Shown here: positions 25,452 to 33,551 of the stretch, one piece after another | How positions within the stretch are numbered: the stretch's first letter is position 1 | How the letters are laid out: each line of letters begins with the position of its first letter | DNA from: an uncultured Flavobacteriaceae bacterium | Lineage (GTDB): Bacteria; Bacteroidota; Bacteroidia; Flavobacteriales; Flavobacteriaceae | Assembly: GCA_947493535.1 (NCBI GenBank) | Contig: CANLRK010000002.1 | Coordinates: 62,001 to 126,000 of the forward strand | Length of the DNA: 64,000 nt | Direction of reading: 5' to 3' | Notes under the pieces: model-generated | Told to the model about the DNA's origin: nothing | Database searches by the model: none | The model's input: only the letters and a program-made list of their open reading frames with translations | Translations under genes and position numbers: made by a program

Positions 25452-26141
25452 TTAATATAATATTACTTTTAAATCTATATTGTGGATTGGCCATTCTCCT
25501 TTATCAATGGCTTCTTTGGCAATTTTATCTACAACATCAAGTCCTTTTGTTACTTTCCCAAAAACGGTATGTTCTTGGTCTAAATGATGCAATCCTTTTT
25601 CTTTATGAACAATAAAAAACTCATAGGCGTCAGATAATTTTTTAGGATTTTGATTCCATCTCCTAGCAGCAGATAATGCACCTTTATGGTGTTGTTGAGA
25701 ACTAAATTCTGGGGGTATTTTATAATTTCCAATCTTCATACGCAGCTTACGTGTACTGCTTTTATCTGATTGGCCTGCTTGAATAATGAAATCTTCTACA
25801 ACTCTATGAAAACAAGTGGTGTTATAATATCCTTGTTTAACCAAAAAGATAAAATTTGCACGGTGTAAAGGCGTATTATTATATAGTTGAATATGAATGT
25901 CTCCTAATCGAGTGTGTATAATTGCATTTGTTTCTTTATGTTGTTTGCCGTAGTTACTTAAAAATTCAACTACATTTTTTTGAGTAATTATGGGTTCGTT
26001 TACTTTAACTATATCTTTTTTAAGAGTAGTTTTTGGTTTTGGAGTTTCTTTTTTTACCTCTTTTTTTTGTGGAGTTTCCTTATCTTGGCAACCAATTAAT
26101 GAAATTGCAAAGCAAAGTAGTAGAGTTTTTATTTTAATCAT
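25452..26141 (-). CDS. Peptidyl-prolyl cis-trans isomerase, cyclophilin lipoprotein
   Basis: The 229-residue protein has a lipoprotein signal (MIKIKTLLLCFAISLIGC, cysteine at residue 18), a charged linker rich in KKE and PKP, and a cyclophilin domain. Domain motifs are NYGKQHKETNAIIHTRLGDIHIQLY, the catalytic FHRVVEDFIIQAG (with the arginine of FHRV) and the later EFFIVHKE and HTVFGKVTKGLDVVDKI. It probably folds proteins in the envelope. The ATG at 26141 is chosen because the longer frame would run 67 residues into the opposite NUDIX gene and would bury the lipobox. Confidence 0.92.
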   Translation of the reverse strand: MIKIKTLLLCFAISLIGCQDKETPQKKEVKKETPKPKTTLKKDIVKVNEPIITQKNVVEFLSNYGKQHKETNAIIHTRLGDIHIQLYNNTPLHRANFIFLVKQGYYNTTCFHRVVEDFIIQAGQSDKSSTRKLRMKIGNYKIPPEFSSQQHHKGALSAARRWNQNPKKLSDAYEFFIVHKEKGLHHLDQEHTVFGKVTKGLDVVDKIAKEAIDKGEWPIHNIDLKVILY

Positions 26142-26784
26142 GACGTTAAGAAACTTTGAGGAGTTAGTTCCAAAAATAAAAAAAATAGCATTACCAGGTA
26201 TTGAGGCACAATTCAAGTTGGCACCAGAAATACGAAAAAAATTAGGAAAGGAATTTGATGTTGCTGCGAAGAATCCAAAAAAAGCTGCAGTATTAGCGTT
26301 AATTTTCCCTGATGAACACCAACAAATGCAAATGATTTTCATGTTGCGTAAAACCTATCAAGGAGTACATTCAAACCAAATAGGGTTTCCTGGCGGAAAA
26401 ATTGAAAATGAGGATGTAAGTCTTGAAGCTACAGCGCTTAGAGAAACTAATGAAGAAATTGGGATTGGAATAGATCAAATAACTATTTTAAAAGAAATGA
26501 CTAATGTGTACATACCTCCAAGTAATTTTTTAGTTACTCCTTTCTTTGGAATTACTTCGAAACGCCCGAACTATGTTTTAGAAGAAAAAGAAGTAGAGCG
26601 TTTGATAGAGATTCCGTTAGCTGAGGTGCTTTCGGAGTATAATGTTTCTTCACAACGCATAACAACATCTTACGCAAAAGAGCTAGAAGTGCCTGTTTTT
26701 AAGTTTGAAGAAGAGATAATATGGGGGGCAACTGCTATGATGTTGAGTGAGATAAAAGAGTTAATGTTATCTGTTGGCTATTAA
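26140..26784 (+). CDS. NUDIX hydrolase, CoA pyrophosphatase (NudL) type
   Basis: The 214-residue protein has the CoA-pyrophosphatase form of the NUDIX signature: MLRKTYQGVHSNQIGFPGGKIE, then the catalytic REXXEEXG motif as RETNEEIG (residues 101-108). Such enzymes cleave CoA or acyl-CoA to 3',5'-ADP and phosphopantetheine. The start codon overlaps the divergent cyclophilin start by two bases (CATG). The longer frame starting at 25990 runs into the opposite gene and is rejected. Confidence 0.9.
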   Translation: MTLRNFEELVPKIKKIALPGIEAQFKLAPEIRKKLGKEFDVAAKNPKKAAVLALIFPDEHQQMQMIFMLRKTYQGVHSNQIGFPGGKIENEDVSLEATALRETNEEIGIGIDQITILKEMTNVYIPPSNFLVTPFFGITSKRPNYVLEEKEVERLIEIPLAEVLSEYNVSSQRITTSYAKELEVPVFKFEEEIIWGATAMMLSEIKELMLSVGY

Positions 26785-26824
26785 TTTTTTTACATTTGTA
26801 ATACTATAAAAGCATAAAAAATAA

Positions 26825-27628
26825 ATGGGGTTATTTAAAACAAATCCTTTTGGACATATATTATTTGTTAAAAAAAATCTGATACGTATTATTGGAGTGG
26901 TTACGCATAGGCGCTTTAGAGGGTTTAATGAACTACATATAGAGGGCTCGGAAATCATAAAAAACTTACCTGATACAAATGTGCTATTTGTGTCAAATCA
27001 TCAAACCTATTTTGCAGATGTAACAGCTATGTTTCATGTGTTTAATGCAAGCTTAAGCGGAAGGGTAGACTCTATTAAAAATGTAGGGTATTTATGGAAG
27101 CCTAAGTTAAATATATACTATGTAGCAGCTAAAGAAACCATGAAAGCTGGTTTGTTACCTAAAATTTTATCTTATACAGGGGCCGTTAGTATTGATAGAA
27201 CATGGCGAAGTAAAGGGAAAGAAGTGAATAGACAGGTGAAAATGAGTGATGTTACCAAAATAGGGACGGCATTAAACGATGGATGGGTTATAACATTTCC
27301 TCAAGGAACTACCACGCCATTTAAACCTATTCGTAGAGGAACAGCACATATAATCAAACAAAACAAACCTATTGTAGTACCTATAGTTATTGATGGTTTT
27401 AGAAGATCATTTGATAAAAAAGGATTACGAATTAAAAAAAGAGGTATTCTGCAATCATTTATTATAAAAGAACCTCTTGAAATAGATTATGATAATGATT
27501 CAATAGATGATATAGTTACACAAATAGAATATGCAATTGAACAACATGAATCTTTTTTAAAAGTGATTCCGTTAGACGAATTAAATGAAATGGAAGAGCT
27601 AAATAAAATGAGAGAATGGGATTATTAA
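26825..27628 (+). CDS. 1-acylglycerol-phosphate acyltransferase family protein
   Basis: The 267-residue protein has PlsC-like motifs: SNHQTYFADV (residues 58-66), VSIDRTWRSKG, the FPQGTTTPF motif in place of FPEGT, and PIVVPIVIDG. PlsC enzymes acylate lysophosphatidic acid at the membrane. The catalytic spacing is H-x5-D (H59, D65) rather than the usual H-x4-D. A -7-like TACATTTG is at 26791-26798 with no good -33 element. Confidence 0.85.
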   Translation: MGLFKTNPFGHILFVKKNLIRIIGVVTHRRFRGFNELHIEGSEIIKNLPDTNVLFVSNHQTYFADVTAMFHVFNASLSGRVDSIKNVGYLWKPKLNIYYVAAKETMKAGLLPKILSYTGAVSIDRTWRSKGKEVNRQVKMSDVTKIGTALNDGWVITFPQGTTTPFKPIRRGTAHIIKQNKPIVVPIVIDGFRRSFDKKGLRIKKRGILQSFIIKEPLEIDYDNDSIDDIVTQIEYAIEQHESFLKVIPLDELNEMEELNKMREWDY

Positions 27629-27630
27629 TA

Positions 27631-27661
27631 AAAAAAACGGCACAATAAAGTGCCGTTTTTT
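27631..27661. terminator. Bidirectional terminator
   Basis: A perfect 11-base stem (AAAAACGGCAC / GTGCCGTTTTT, six-base loop) lies between the acyltransferase gene and the convergent membrane protein gene. Confidence 0.9.
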
Positions 27662-27663
27662 AT

Positions 27664-28281
27664 TTATAAATCAAGTTGTTTCAACTCTTTATAGTTTTTA
27701 TTTAGTTTCCGCATTAAAATACCGTATAGTAAAAAGTAAATCAATAAGCATATTCCTATAATAAATACGGTAGCAAGTAATATTACCAGGCCAATAATCA
27801 AATAATCTTTTGAGTTGTTTAGTTCAAAAATTATTTTTCCTGTAACGGTAGATGGTGTTGTTAAGGCGTAACTTAAAACAGTTGCAGTTAAAATAGCCAT
27901 ATATCCTAAATTAATAAGAACGTATAATTTTACGGTTTTACGTGTTTTAATAATACTTTCTAATAATCCTTTTACACTATTAGTGGCAGATATTGTTTTG
28001 TGATTTTTATAAAAAAGATAAATAAAGACAAGGGCAACACAACTCACAAAAACAGATGTTGGCCAACCGTATATCCACGGAGTTTTGTATTCTGAGTTTG
28101 CTTCGGGGTGGTATATAAACCCTGATATTACCCCTAAACTAAATTCAATAATACTAATAATAAAAATCCATTTTACAGCAGAAGAGGATTTTTTTAAAAT
28201 CATCTTGTAAATGGCTTCAGAAGAAACTTTAGGGAGTGTTTCTTTATTCCAATCTTTTTTTAATAAGTCTAATTCTTTCAT
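27664..28281 (-). CDS. Membrane protein paired with the ECF sigma factor
   Basis: The 205-residue protein has a soluble N-terminal segment of about 35 residues (ELDLLKKDWNKETLPKVSSEAIYKMI) and four membrane helices. No named family is recognised. Its start lies two bases after the sigma-factor stop, so it may act as its anti-sigma partner; the short cytoplasmic head fits, but no canonical zinc anti-sigma motif is present. An upstream GTG at 28287 is an alternative start. Confidence 0.8.
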   Translation of the reverse strand: MKELDLLKKDWNKETLPKVSSEAIYKMILKKSSSAVKWIFIISIIEFSLGVISGFIYHPEANSEYKTPWIYGWPTSVFVSCVALVFIYLFYKNHKTISATNSVKGLLESIIKTRKTVKLYVLINLGYMAILTATVLSYALTTPSTVTGKIIFELNNSKDYLIIGLVILLATVFIIGICLLIYFLLYGILMRKLNKNYKELKQLDL

Positions 28282-28283
28282 AA

Positions 28284-28778
28284 TCACGGACTCAATATTT
28301 TCTTCAACTTTCCTTTAGCTCTATTCATTTTTACACGAGCATTAACTTCGCTAATTCCCATAGTTTCAGCTATTTCTTTGTAGTTTTTGTCTTCTAAGTA
28401 TAAAAAGATAAGTGCTTTTTCAATATCAGATAGTTGCTTTATAGCGTTGTACATTAGTTTTAATTGCTCTTCTTCAGTATCGTCATACTCATCAGCTTGA
28501 ATTTTAAAATGGTAATCAGAAATATCATTAGTTTGAACACTTCTTTTTGATTTTCTATATAAAGTTATGGCTGTGTTTAAAGCTACTCGATACATCCAAG
28601 TACTAAACTTAGCATCTCCTCTAAATTTTGGGTAAGCTTTCCATAGCTGAATGGTGACTTCTTGAAACAAATCATTATGAGCATCTTGATTATTTGTATA
28701 TAGCCTACAAACTTTATGAATAATGTTTTGATGCTTTTCTAGTTGTTCAACAAATTTATGTTCGAGTTCTTTTTTCAC
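28284..28778 (-). CDS. ECF-type RNA polymerase sigma factor
   Basis: The 164-residue protein has sigma region 2 (KVCRLYTNNQDAHNDLFQEVTIQLW, then FSTWMYRVALNTAI) and region 4 (LSDIEKALIFLYLEDKNYKEIAETMGISEVNARVKMNRA in outline) with the helix-turn-helix. The start is GTG. It directs polymerase to a small alternative regulon, possibly in response to a signal handled by the membrane protein that follows. Confidence 0.94.
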   Translation of the reverse strand: MKKELEHKFVEQLEKHQNIIHKVCRLYTNNQDAHNDLFQEVTIQLWKAYPKFRGDAKFSTWMYRVALNTAITLYRKSKRSVQTNDISDYHFKIQADEYDDTEEEQLKLMYNAIKQLSDIEKALIFLYLEDKNYKEIAETMGISEVNARVKMNRAKGKLKKILSP

Positions 28779-28948
28779 TTAAGCTTTAATAATACTATAC
28801 AGTAAGTAGGTAATTTGGTTAAATTGTTACATCTTAAACTTTAAGATGTGTTAAATTTACAATTCATCAGTTTGTTTTAACAGTTCGGGAATAATATTTT
28901 TTTTATAGTGAAATGATTTCTAACCTTTGAAAAGTATTTAAAATATAA

Positions 28949-30295
28949 ATGAATAAAATTATTAAGCATAGCATAACAGCACTTTTGTTTGGAGCAATAA
29001 TATTTATTGTAATAAAAGGGTATTATTTATTGACGGGGCAAATAGTTAGAATGGATAGATTTCTATTGATTAGTTTCTTGTTTTATATGTTATATGCAGT
29101 GGTTCTATATGCAGTAAATGCTTATTTGTTTATACGATTAGATAGGTTTTTTGGTAAAGGATTTTTTTCTAAAAAAAGAATAGTTGTAGGGGGGATAGCA
29201 TCAGTTGTTGTAACTATGGCTGCAATTGTATTATTGCGTTTAATTGAAGAAGTGATTATACATGGTGATAGTATTACCGATTTTATAGCAACGGAACAGC
29301 TTAATTTTTATGTAATCCCTTTTATAATTACCGTAATTGGAATTTTATTTTTTAACGCATTTTATTTTTATAAAGCTTTACAAGAACAAAAGATAAAAGA
29401 ACAACAAATAATTGCTGGTACAGCAAACGCTAAATATGAAAGCTTAAAGAGTCAGTTAGATCCACATTTTTTATTTAACAGTTTAAATGTGCTAACAGCT
29501 TTAATAGAGGAAGATGCTGATAAAGCACAAGATTTTACTACGGCTCTTTCAAAAGTTTATCGCTATGTTTTAGAGCAAAAGGATAAAGATTTGGTGTCTT
29601 TGGAAGAAGAGCTTTCGTTTGCCAAAACGTACATTTCTCTATTAAAAATGCGGTTTGAAAATGCTATTGATTGTGAAATACCTAAGCAATTATTTAACCC
29701 TGAAGCTAAAATAGTGCCTTTATCGTTACAGATTTTGTTAGAGAACTGTATTAAACATAATAAAATAACAGAACAAGAGCCATTAACTATACGTATAGCA
29801 GAAACTGCTAATGCACTTTGTGTTAGTAATAATCTACAGCCCAAATCAACTATGGTAAATTCTAGTGGGGTAGGTTTGCAAAATATAAAGGAACGATATG
29901 AAATTCTATCGACAAGAAACATTACAATTAATCAATCAAAAAACGAGTTTAAAGTAGTAGTACCATTATTAACTAAAAAATCATCAATTATGAAAACAAC
30001 ATCATCAGATATTCATTATGTAAATGCTAGAAAACGTCTTGAAAACTTAAAAGGCTTTTATTGGAGTATTGGAGCTTACTGTATTGTAATTCCATTTTTA
30101 ATTTTTGTAAATTATCAAACAAGTTGGGAGAATCATAAATGGTTTGTGTACCCAATGCTAGGTTGGGGGGTAGGCTTACTTTTTCAAGCTTATAAAGTAT
30201 TTGGTCAAGATAAATACTTCGGAAAATCTTGGGAAGATAAAAAGTTGAGAGAGTTTATGGAGGAGGAAGAACGATTTGGTAACCGTTGGAAATAA
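28949..30295 (+). CDS. LytS-type sensor histidine kinase with fused 2TM module
   Basis: The 448-residue protein has four N-terminal membrane helices (about residues 8-140), a His_kinase domain with the phospho-accepting DPHFLFNSLNVL (H173) and the C-terminal ATPase motif SSGVGLQNIKERYE. From residue 348 (a methionine at 29990) a further 101 residues form a 2TM domain: NARKRLENLKGFYWS, two hydrophobic helices, then FGQDKYFGKSWEDKKLREFMEEEE. That module is normally a separate gene. It is followed by a stand-alone 2TM gene and the LytTR regulator. Confidence 0.92.
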   Translation: MNKIIKHSITALLFGAIIFIVIKGYYLLTGQIVRMDRFLLISFLFYMLYAVVLYAVNAYLFIRLDRFFGKGFFSKKRIVVGGIASVVVTMAAIVLLRLIEEVIIHGDSITDFIATEQLNFYVIPFIITVIGILFFNAFYFYKALQEQKIKEQQIIAGTANAKYESLKSQLDPHFLFNSLNVLTALIEEDADKAQDFTTALSKVYRYVLEQKDKDLVSLEEELSFAKTYISLLKMRFENAIDCEIPKQLFNPEAKIVPLSLQILLENCIKHNKITEQEPLTIRIAETANALCVSNNLQPKSTMVNSSGVGLQNIKERYEILSTRNITINQSKNEFKVVVPLLTKKSSIMKTTSSDIHYVNARKRLENLKGFYWSIGAYCIVIPFLIFVNYQTSWENHKWFVYPMLGWGVGLLFQAYKVFGQDKYFGKSWEDKKLREFMEEEERFGNRWK

Positions 30296-30307
30296 ATAAG
30301 TAGAATC

Positions 30308-30622
30308 ATGAGAAATTATAAAGAAGAAGATAGTTATTTTAGAGCTAAGAAAAAAGTAGAAAAAATAAAAGGGTTTTATACTCACGCAATTGTGTATGTT
30401 GGTATTAATATTATGTTATTGGTATTAATATATAGTTCATATACTCATAAAAGTAACTTTTGGAATTTAGGTACATTTTCTACTGCAATTGGTTGGGGAG
30501 TAGGATTGTTAATACACGGTATATCTGTATTTGGTAAACAAATTGTTTTTAGTGAAAGTTGGGAGCAAAAAAAGATAAAACAATTTTTAGAAGAAGAACA
30601 GCAAGGAGCTAAATGGGAATAG
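30308..30622 (+). CDS. 2TM domain protein
   Basis: The 104-residue protein consists of a KKKVEKIKGFYTHAIVYV motif, two membrane helices and the closing FGKQIVFSESWEQKKIKQFLEEEQ. It is plainly homologous to the C-terminal module of the kinase before it. The 2TM family (PF13239) often sits next to LytTR systems in Bacteroidetes, and its role is unknown. It starts 12 bases after the kinase gene and ends 4 bases before the regulator. Confidence 0.9.
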   Translation: MRNYKEEDSYFRAKKKVEKIKGFYTHAIVYVGINIMLLVLIYSSYTHKSNFWNLGTFSTAIGWGVGLLIHGISVFGKQIVFSESWEQKKIKQFLEEEQQGAKWE

Positions 30623-30626
30623 TAAT

Positions 30627-31382
30627 ATGAAAGTTGTAATTGTTGAAGATGAAAAGCCTGCTGCACGTAGGTTAAAACGTTTGTTAGAGAAAGAAGAGTT
30701 CGATGTAGCTGTAATGTTGCATTCAGTTTCTGAAGCTATAGAATGGTTTAAGAATAACAATCAGCCAGACTTAGTTTTTTTAGATATACAGTTATCAGAT
30801 GGATTGTCTTTTGAGATATTTGAAAACTTTCAACTCACAAGTGCAGTAATATTTACAACGGCATACGATAAATATGCTTTAGAAGCTTTTAAGTTAAACA
30901 GTATTGACTATTTGTTAAAGCCTATAGATACTACAGATTTACAAATAGCCTTGAAAAAGCATCAATTATTTAAGCCCCAGGAGCATAATATGCTTTTGTC
31001 GTTAAATGATGTGAAGACATTGTTACTTAGTAAAACTGAAAAAAGTTTTAAAGATAGATTTACGGTAAAGGTTGGGCAACAAATAAAAATGCTTCCGACA
31101 CATGAAATAGAATGCTTTTATAGCGAAGAGAAAGCTACCTTTATACATACAAATACAGGAAGGGATTATATTACAGAACATACCTTGGAACAGTTAGAGC
31201 AATTGTTAAATCCAGAAGTTTTTTTTCGAATTAACAGGAAGTTCTTTGTTAATATAAATGCAATTAAGAATATTGTTGCGTATTCAAACTCTCGATTAAA
31301 AATAAATTTGACTACACTGCAAAATCATGAACTTATAGTAAGTAGAGAGCGAGTTAAAAACTTTAAAAAATGGCTTGGGTAA
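30627..31382 (+). CDS. LytTR-family response regulator
   Basis: The 251-residue protein has a receiver domain (VVIVEDEKPAARRL, phospho-acceptor aspartate D53 in LVFLDIQLSDG, and the conserved lysine in IDYLLKPID) and a C-terminal LytTR DNA-binding domain (about residues 140-251) with FFRINRKFFVN and the final LIVSRERVKNFKKWL. With the LytS-type kinase it forms a two-component system; target promoters are unknown. Confidence 0.95.
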   Translation: MKVVIVEDEKPAARRLKRLLEKEEFDVAVMLHSVSEAIEWFKNNNQPDLVFLDIQLSDGLSFEIFENFQLTSAVIFTTAYDKYALEAFKLNSIDYLLKPIDTTDLQIALKKHQLFKPQEHNMLLSLNDVKTLLLSKTEKSFKDRFTVKVGQQIKMLPTHEIECFYSEEKATFIHTNTGRDYITEHTLEQLEQLLNPEVFFRINRKFFVNINAIKNIVAYSNSRLKINLTTLQNHELIVSRERVKNFKKWLG

Positions 31383-31444
31383 AATTGCCATAAGTAAAGT
31401 TGTGTAGATACTTTTGATAAACTAAATTTAAGTAAGTTTGTAGT

Positions 31445-33001
31445 ATGGTAAAAGAGCTTCAGTTACGGGTATCTATACGAGAAGAAGGGAAAGCAGATAT
31501 TTTAACAATAAAGGCTGCAGCTACTTTAGGTATAGATCGGAAAGAAATTACATCAGTTAAAATTCTCAGAAAATCAATTGATGCACGTAAGGCATTAATA
31601 ATATTTAACTACAAAGTACGTGTGTATGTTCATGAGGAAGCTCCTGAAGATGCTGCATATACGTTTGAATATAAAGATGTGTCATCAGCAAAAGAGATTC
31701 ACATTGTTGGTTTTGGCCCTGCAGGAATGTATGCGGCGTTACGATGTATTGAATTGGGTTATAAACCTATTGTGTTGGAGCGAGGTAAGAATGTTAAGGA
31801 CAGAAGGCGTGATTTAAGAGCAATAAATCAGGAGCATTTTGTTAATGAAGATTCTAACTATTGCTTTGGTGAAGGAGGAGCTGGTACGTATTCCGATGGA
31901 AAACTTTATACCAGGAGTCTAAAAAGAGGTGATGTGCGCAGAATATTTGAAAACTTGGTTTACCATGGCGCAACCGATCAGATTCTTATTGATGCTCACC
32001 CGCATATAGGAACTAATAAATTACCTAAAGTTGTAACAAATATTAGAGAAACCATTTTAAAATATGGTGGCGAAGTACATTTTGAAACTAAAGTTGTAAA
32101 CTTTACAATTACAAATAATAAGTTAACAGCTATACAGTTAAGTAATGGTAGTGAAATGGCTGTAAACGCTGTAATTTTAGCTACAGGGCATTCCGCAAGA
32201 GATATTTATCATTTATTGCATGATAAAAATATTGCATTAAAAGAAAAATCTTTTGCAATGGGAGTGCGTGTAGAGCATCCACAACATATTATAGACTCGA
32301 TACAGTATCATTGTTCAGGAGAACGTAATGAGTTATTGCCAGCTGCTGCATATAGTTTGGTACATCAGGTGCGTGAGAGAGGGGTGTATTCATTTTGTAT
32401 GTGTCCTGGAGGGTTTATAGTGCCAGCAGCAACTGCCAACGGAGAGGTTGTAGTTAATGGTATGTCGCCATCAAAAAGAAATAATTTATATGCAAATTCA
32501 GGAATTGTTGTTGAGATTAATGTAAATAAAGATATTCCTAAATACGAAAAACACGGTGTTTTAAAAGGCTTAGAGTTTCAAAAGGATTTAGAGCGTTTAG
32601 CTTTTACCGCTGGTGGTAGAAGTCAGGTAGCACCAGCACAACGATTAACTGATTTTGTTGAAGGGAAATTGTCAGCAGATTTAAATGCAACTTCGTATCA
32701 GCCCGGGTTGAAATCGGCACCATTACATTCTTTATTGCCTAAAACCATAGGAGGTAGACTGCGAAAAGGGTTTGCAGCTTTTGGTGAAAAAATGAAAGGT
32801 TTTTATACAGAACAGGCTAATGTTATTGGGGTAGAGTCAAGAACATCATCACCAGTTAACATACCCAGAAACGAGCAATTAATGCATCCTGAAGTAGAAG
32901 GTTTATATCCGTGCGGAGAAGGAGGAGGCTATGCAGGAGGAATCATTTCTGCCGCTATGGATGGAGAACGCTGTGCTGAAGCTGCAGTTAATAACATGTA
33001 G
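31445..33001 (+). CDS. FAD-dependent dehydrogenase of unknown substrate
   Basis: The 518-residue protein has about 85 N-terminal residues preceding a FAD-binding motif (HIVGFGPAGMYAALRCIELG, residues about 90-109), then EGGAGTYSDGKLYTR, a GHSARDIYHLL motif and the C-terminal CGEGGGYAGGIISAAMDGERCA. This matches the uncharacterised FAD-dependent dehydrogenase family, HI0933-related. Substrate and partner are not known. A TAAGTTTG element at 31433-31440 is too close to the start to be convincing. The GNAT gene starts three bases after its stop. Confidence 0.9.
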   Translation: MVKELQLRVSIREEGKADILTIKAAATLGIDRKEITSVKILRKSIDARKALIIFNYKVRVYVHEEAPEDAAYTFEYKDVSSAKEIHIVGFGPAGMYAALRCIELGYKPIVLERGKNVKDRRRDLRAINQEHFVNEDSNYCFGEGGAGTYSDGKLYTRSLKRGDVRRIFENLVYHGATDQILIDAHPHIGTNKLPKVVTNIRETILKYGGEVHFETKVVNFTITNNKLTAIQLSNGSEMAVNAVILATGHSARDIYHLLHDKNIALKEKSFAMGVRVEHPQHIIDSIQYHCSGERNELLPAAAYSLVHQVRERGVYSFCMCPGGFIVPAATANGEVVVNGMSPSKRNNLYANSGIVVEINVNKDIPKYEKHGVLKGLEFQKDLERLAFTAGGRSQVAPAQRLTDFVEGKLSADLNATSYQPGLKSAPLHSLLPKTIGGRLRKGFAAFGEKMKGFYTEQANVIGVESRTSSPVNIPRNEQLMHPEVEGLYPCGEGGGYAGGIISAAMDGERCAEAAVNNM

Positions 33002-33004
33002 GAA

Positions 33005-33544
33005 ATGGAAAAAATAGAGCAACCAATATTGTTGTCAGAAAACCTTTGCTTAAATAGAGTTACAACCAAAGATGCAGCAGTAATTTATTTTCTACGCTCT
33101 AATGAGCATGTAGGAAAATATATAGCACGTAAACCTCAAAGTAATATACAGGAAGCTGTAAAGTTTATAAATGATAGAACAGAAGATGTTGCAATAGGAA
33201 AAATATGTTACTGGGGTGTTTTTTTTAAAGACTCAGAAGAACTAATAGGGACAATATGTTTATGGAATTTTAATAAAACCAAAACTGTAGCGGAAATAGG
33301 TTATGATCTAGTTCCTAAATATCAAGGAAACGGATATATGACACAGGCTGTTGCATTAGTGTTAGATTTTGGTTTTAGAATATTGCATTTACAGCAAATA
33401 GACGCTTTTACTCAAATAGAGAATGTAGCTTCAATAAAGTTACTTGTCAATAAAGGGTTTGTTTTAAACACAAATAGAAAAGATTTAGATGTTCCTAAAA
33501 ACAATATTTATGAACTGCTTCAAAAAGATTATTTAAAAAGCTAA
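33005..33544 (+). CDS. GNAT acetyltransferase, RimJ/RimL-like
   Basis: The 179-residue protein has the GNAT fold: NLCLNRVTTKDAAVIYFL at the start, GTICLWNFNKTKTVAEIGYDL, the acetyl-CoA-binding VPKYQGNGYMTQAVALVLDFGF (Q/RxxGxG motif) and the final FTQIENVASIKLLVNKGF. It likely acetylates a protein N-terminus or small molecule; the substrate is unknown. It is three bases after the dehydrogenase gene. Confidence 0.9.
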   Translation: MEKIEQPILLSENLCLNRVTTKDAAVIYFLRSNEHVGKYIARKPQSNIQEAVKFINDRTEDVAIGKICYWGVFFKDSEELIGTICLWNFNKTKTVAEIGYDLVPKYQGNGYMTQAVALVLDFGFRILHLQQIDAFTQIENVASIKLLVNKGFVLNTNRKDLDVPKNNIYELLQKDYLKS

Positions 33545-33551
33545 TCGAGTC

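Noticed and set aside
25990-26139. Longer NUDIX frame starting 50 residues earlier
   Set aside because: It would run through the 5' part of the opposite cyclophilin gene, which has a clear lipoprotein signal. The NUDIX family starts near the inner ATG.
26142-26342. Longer cyclophilin frame starting 67 residues upstream
   Set aside because: It would place the lipobox in the middle of the protein and overlap the NUDIX catalytic region. Composition is that of an antisense frame.
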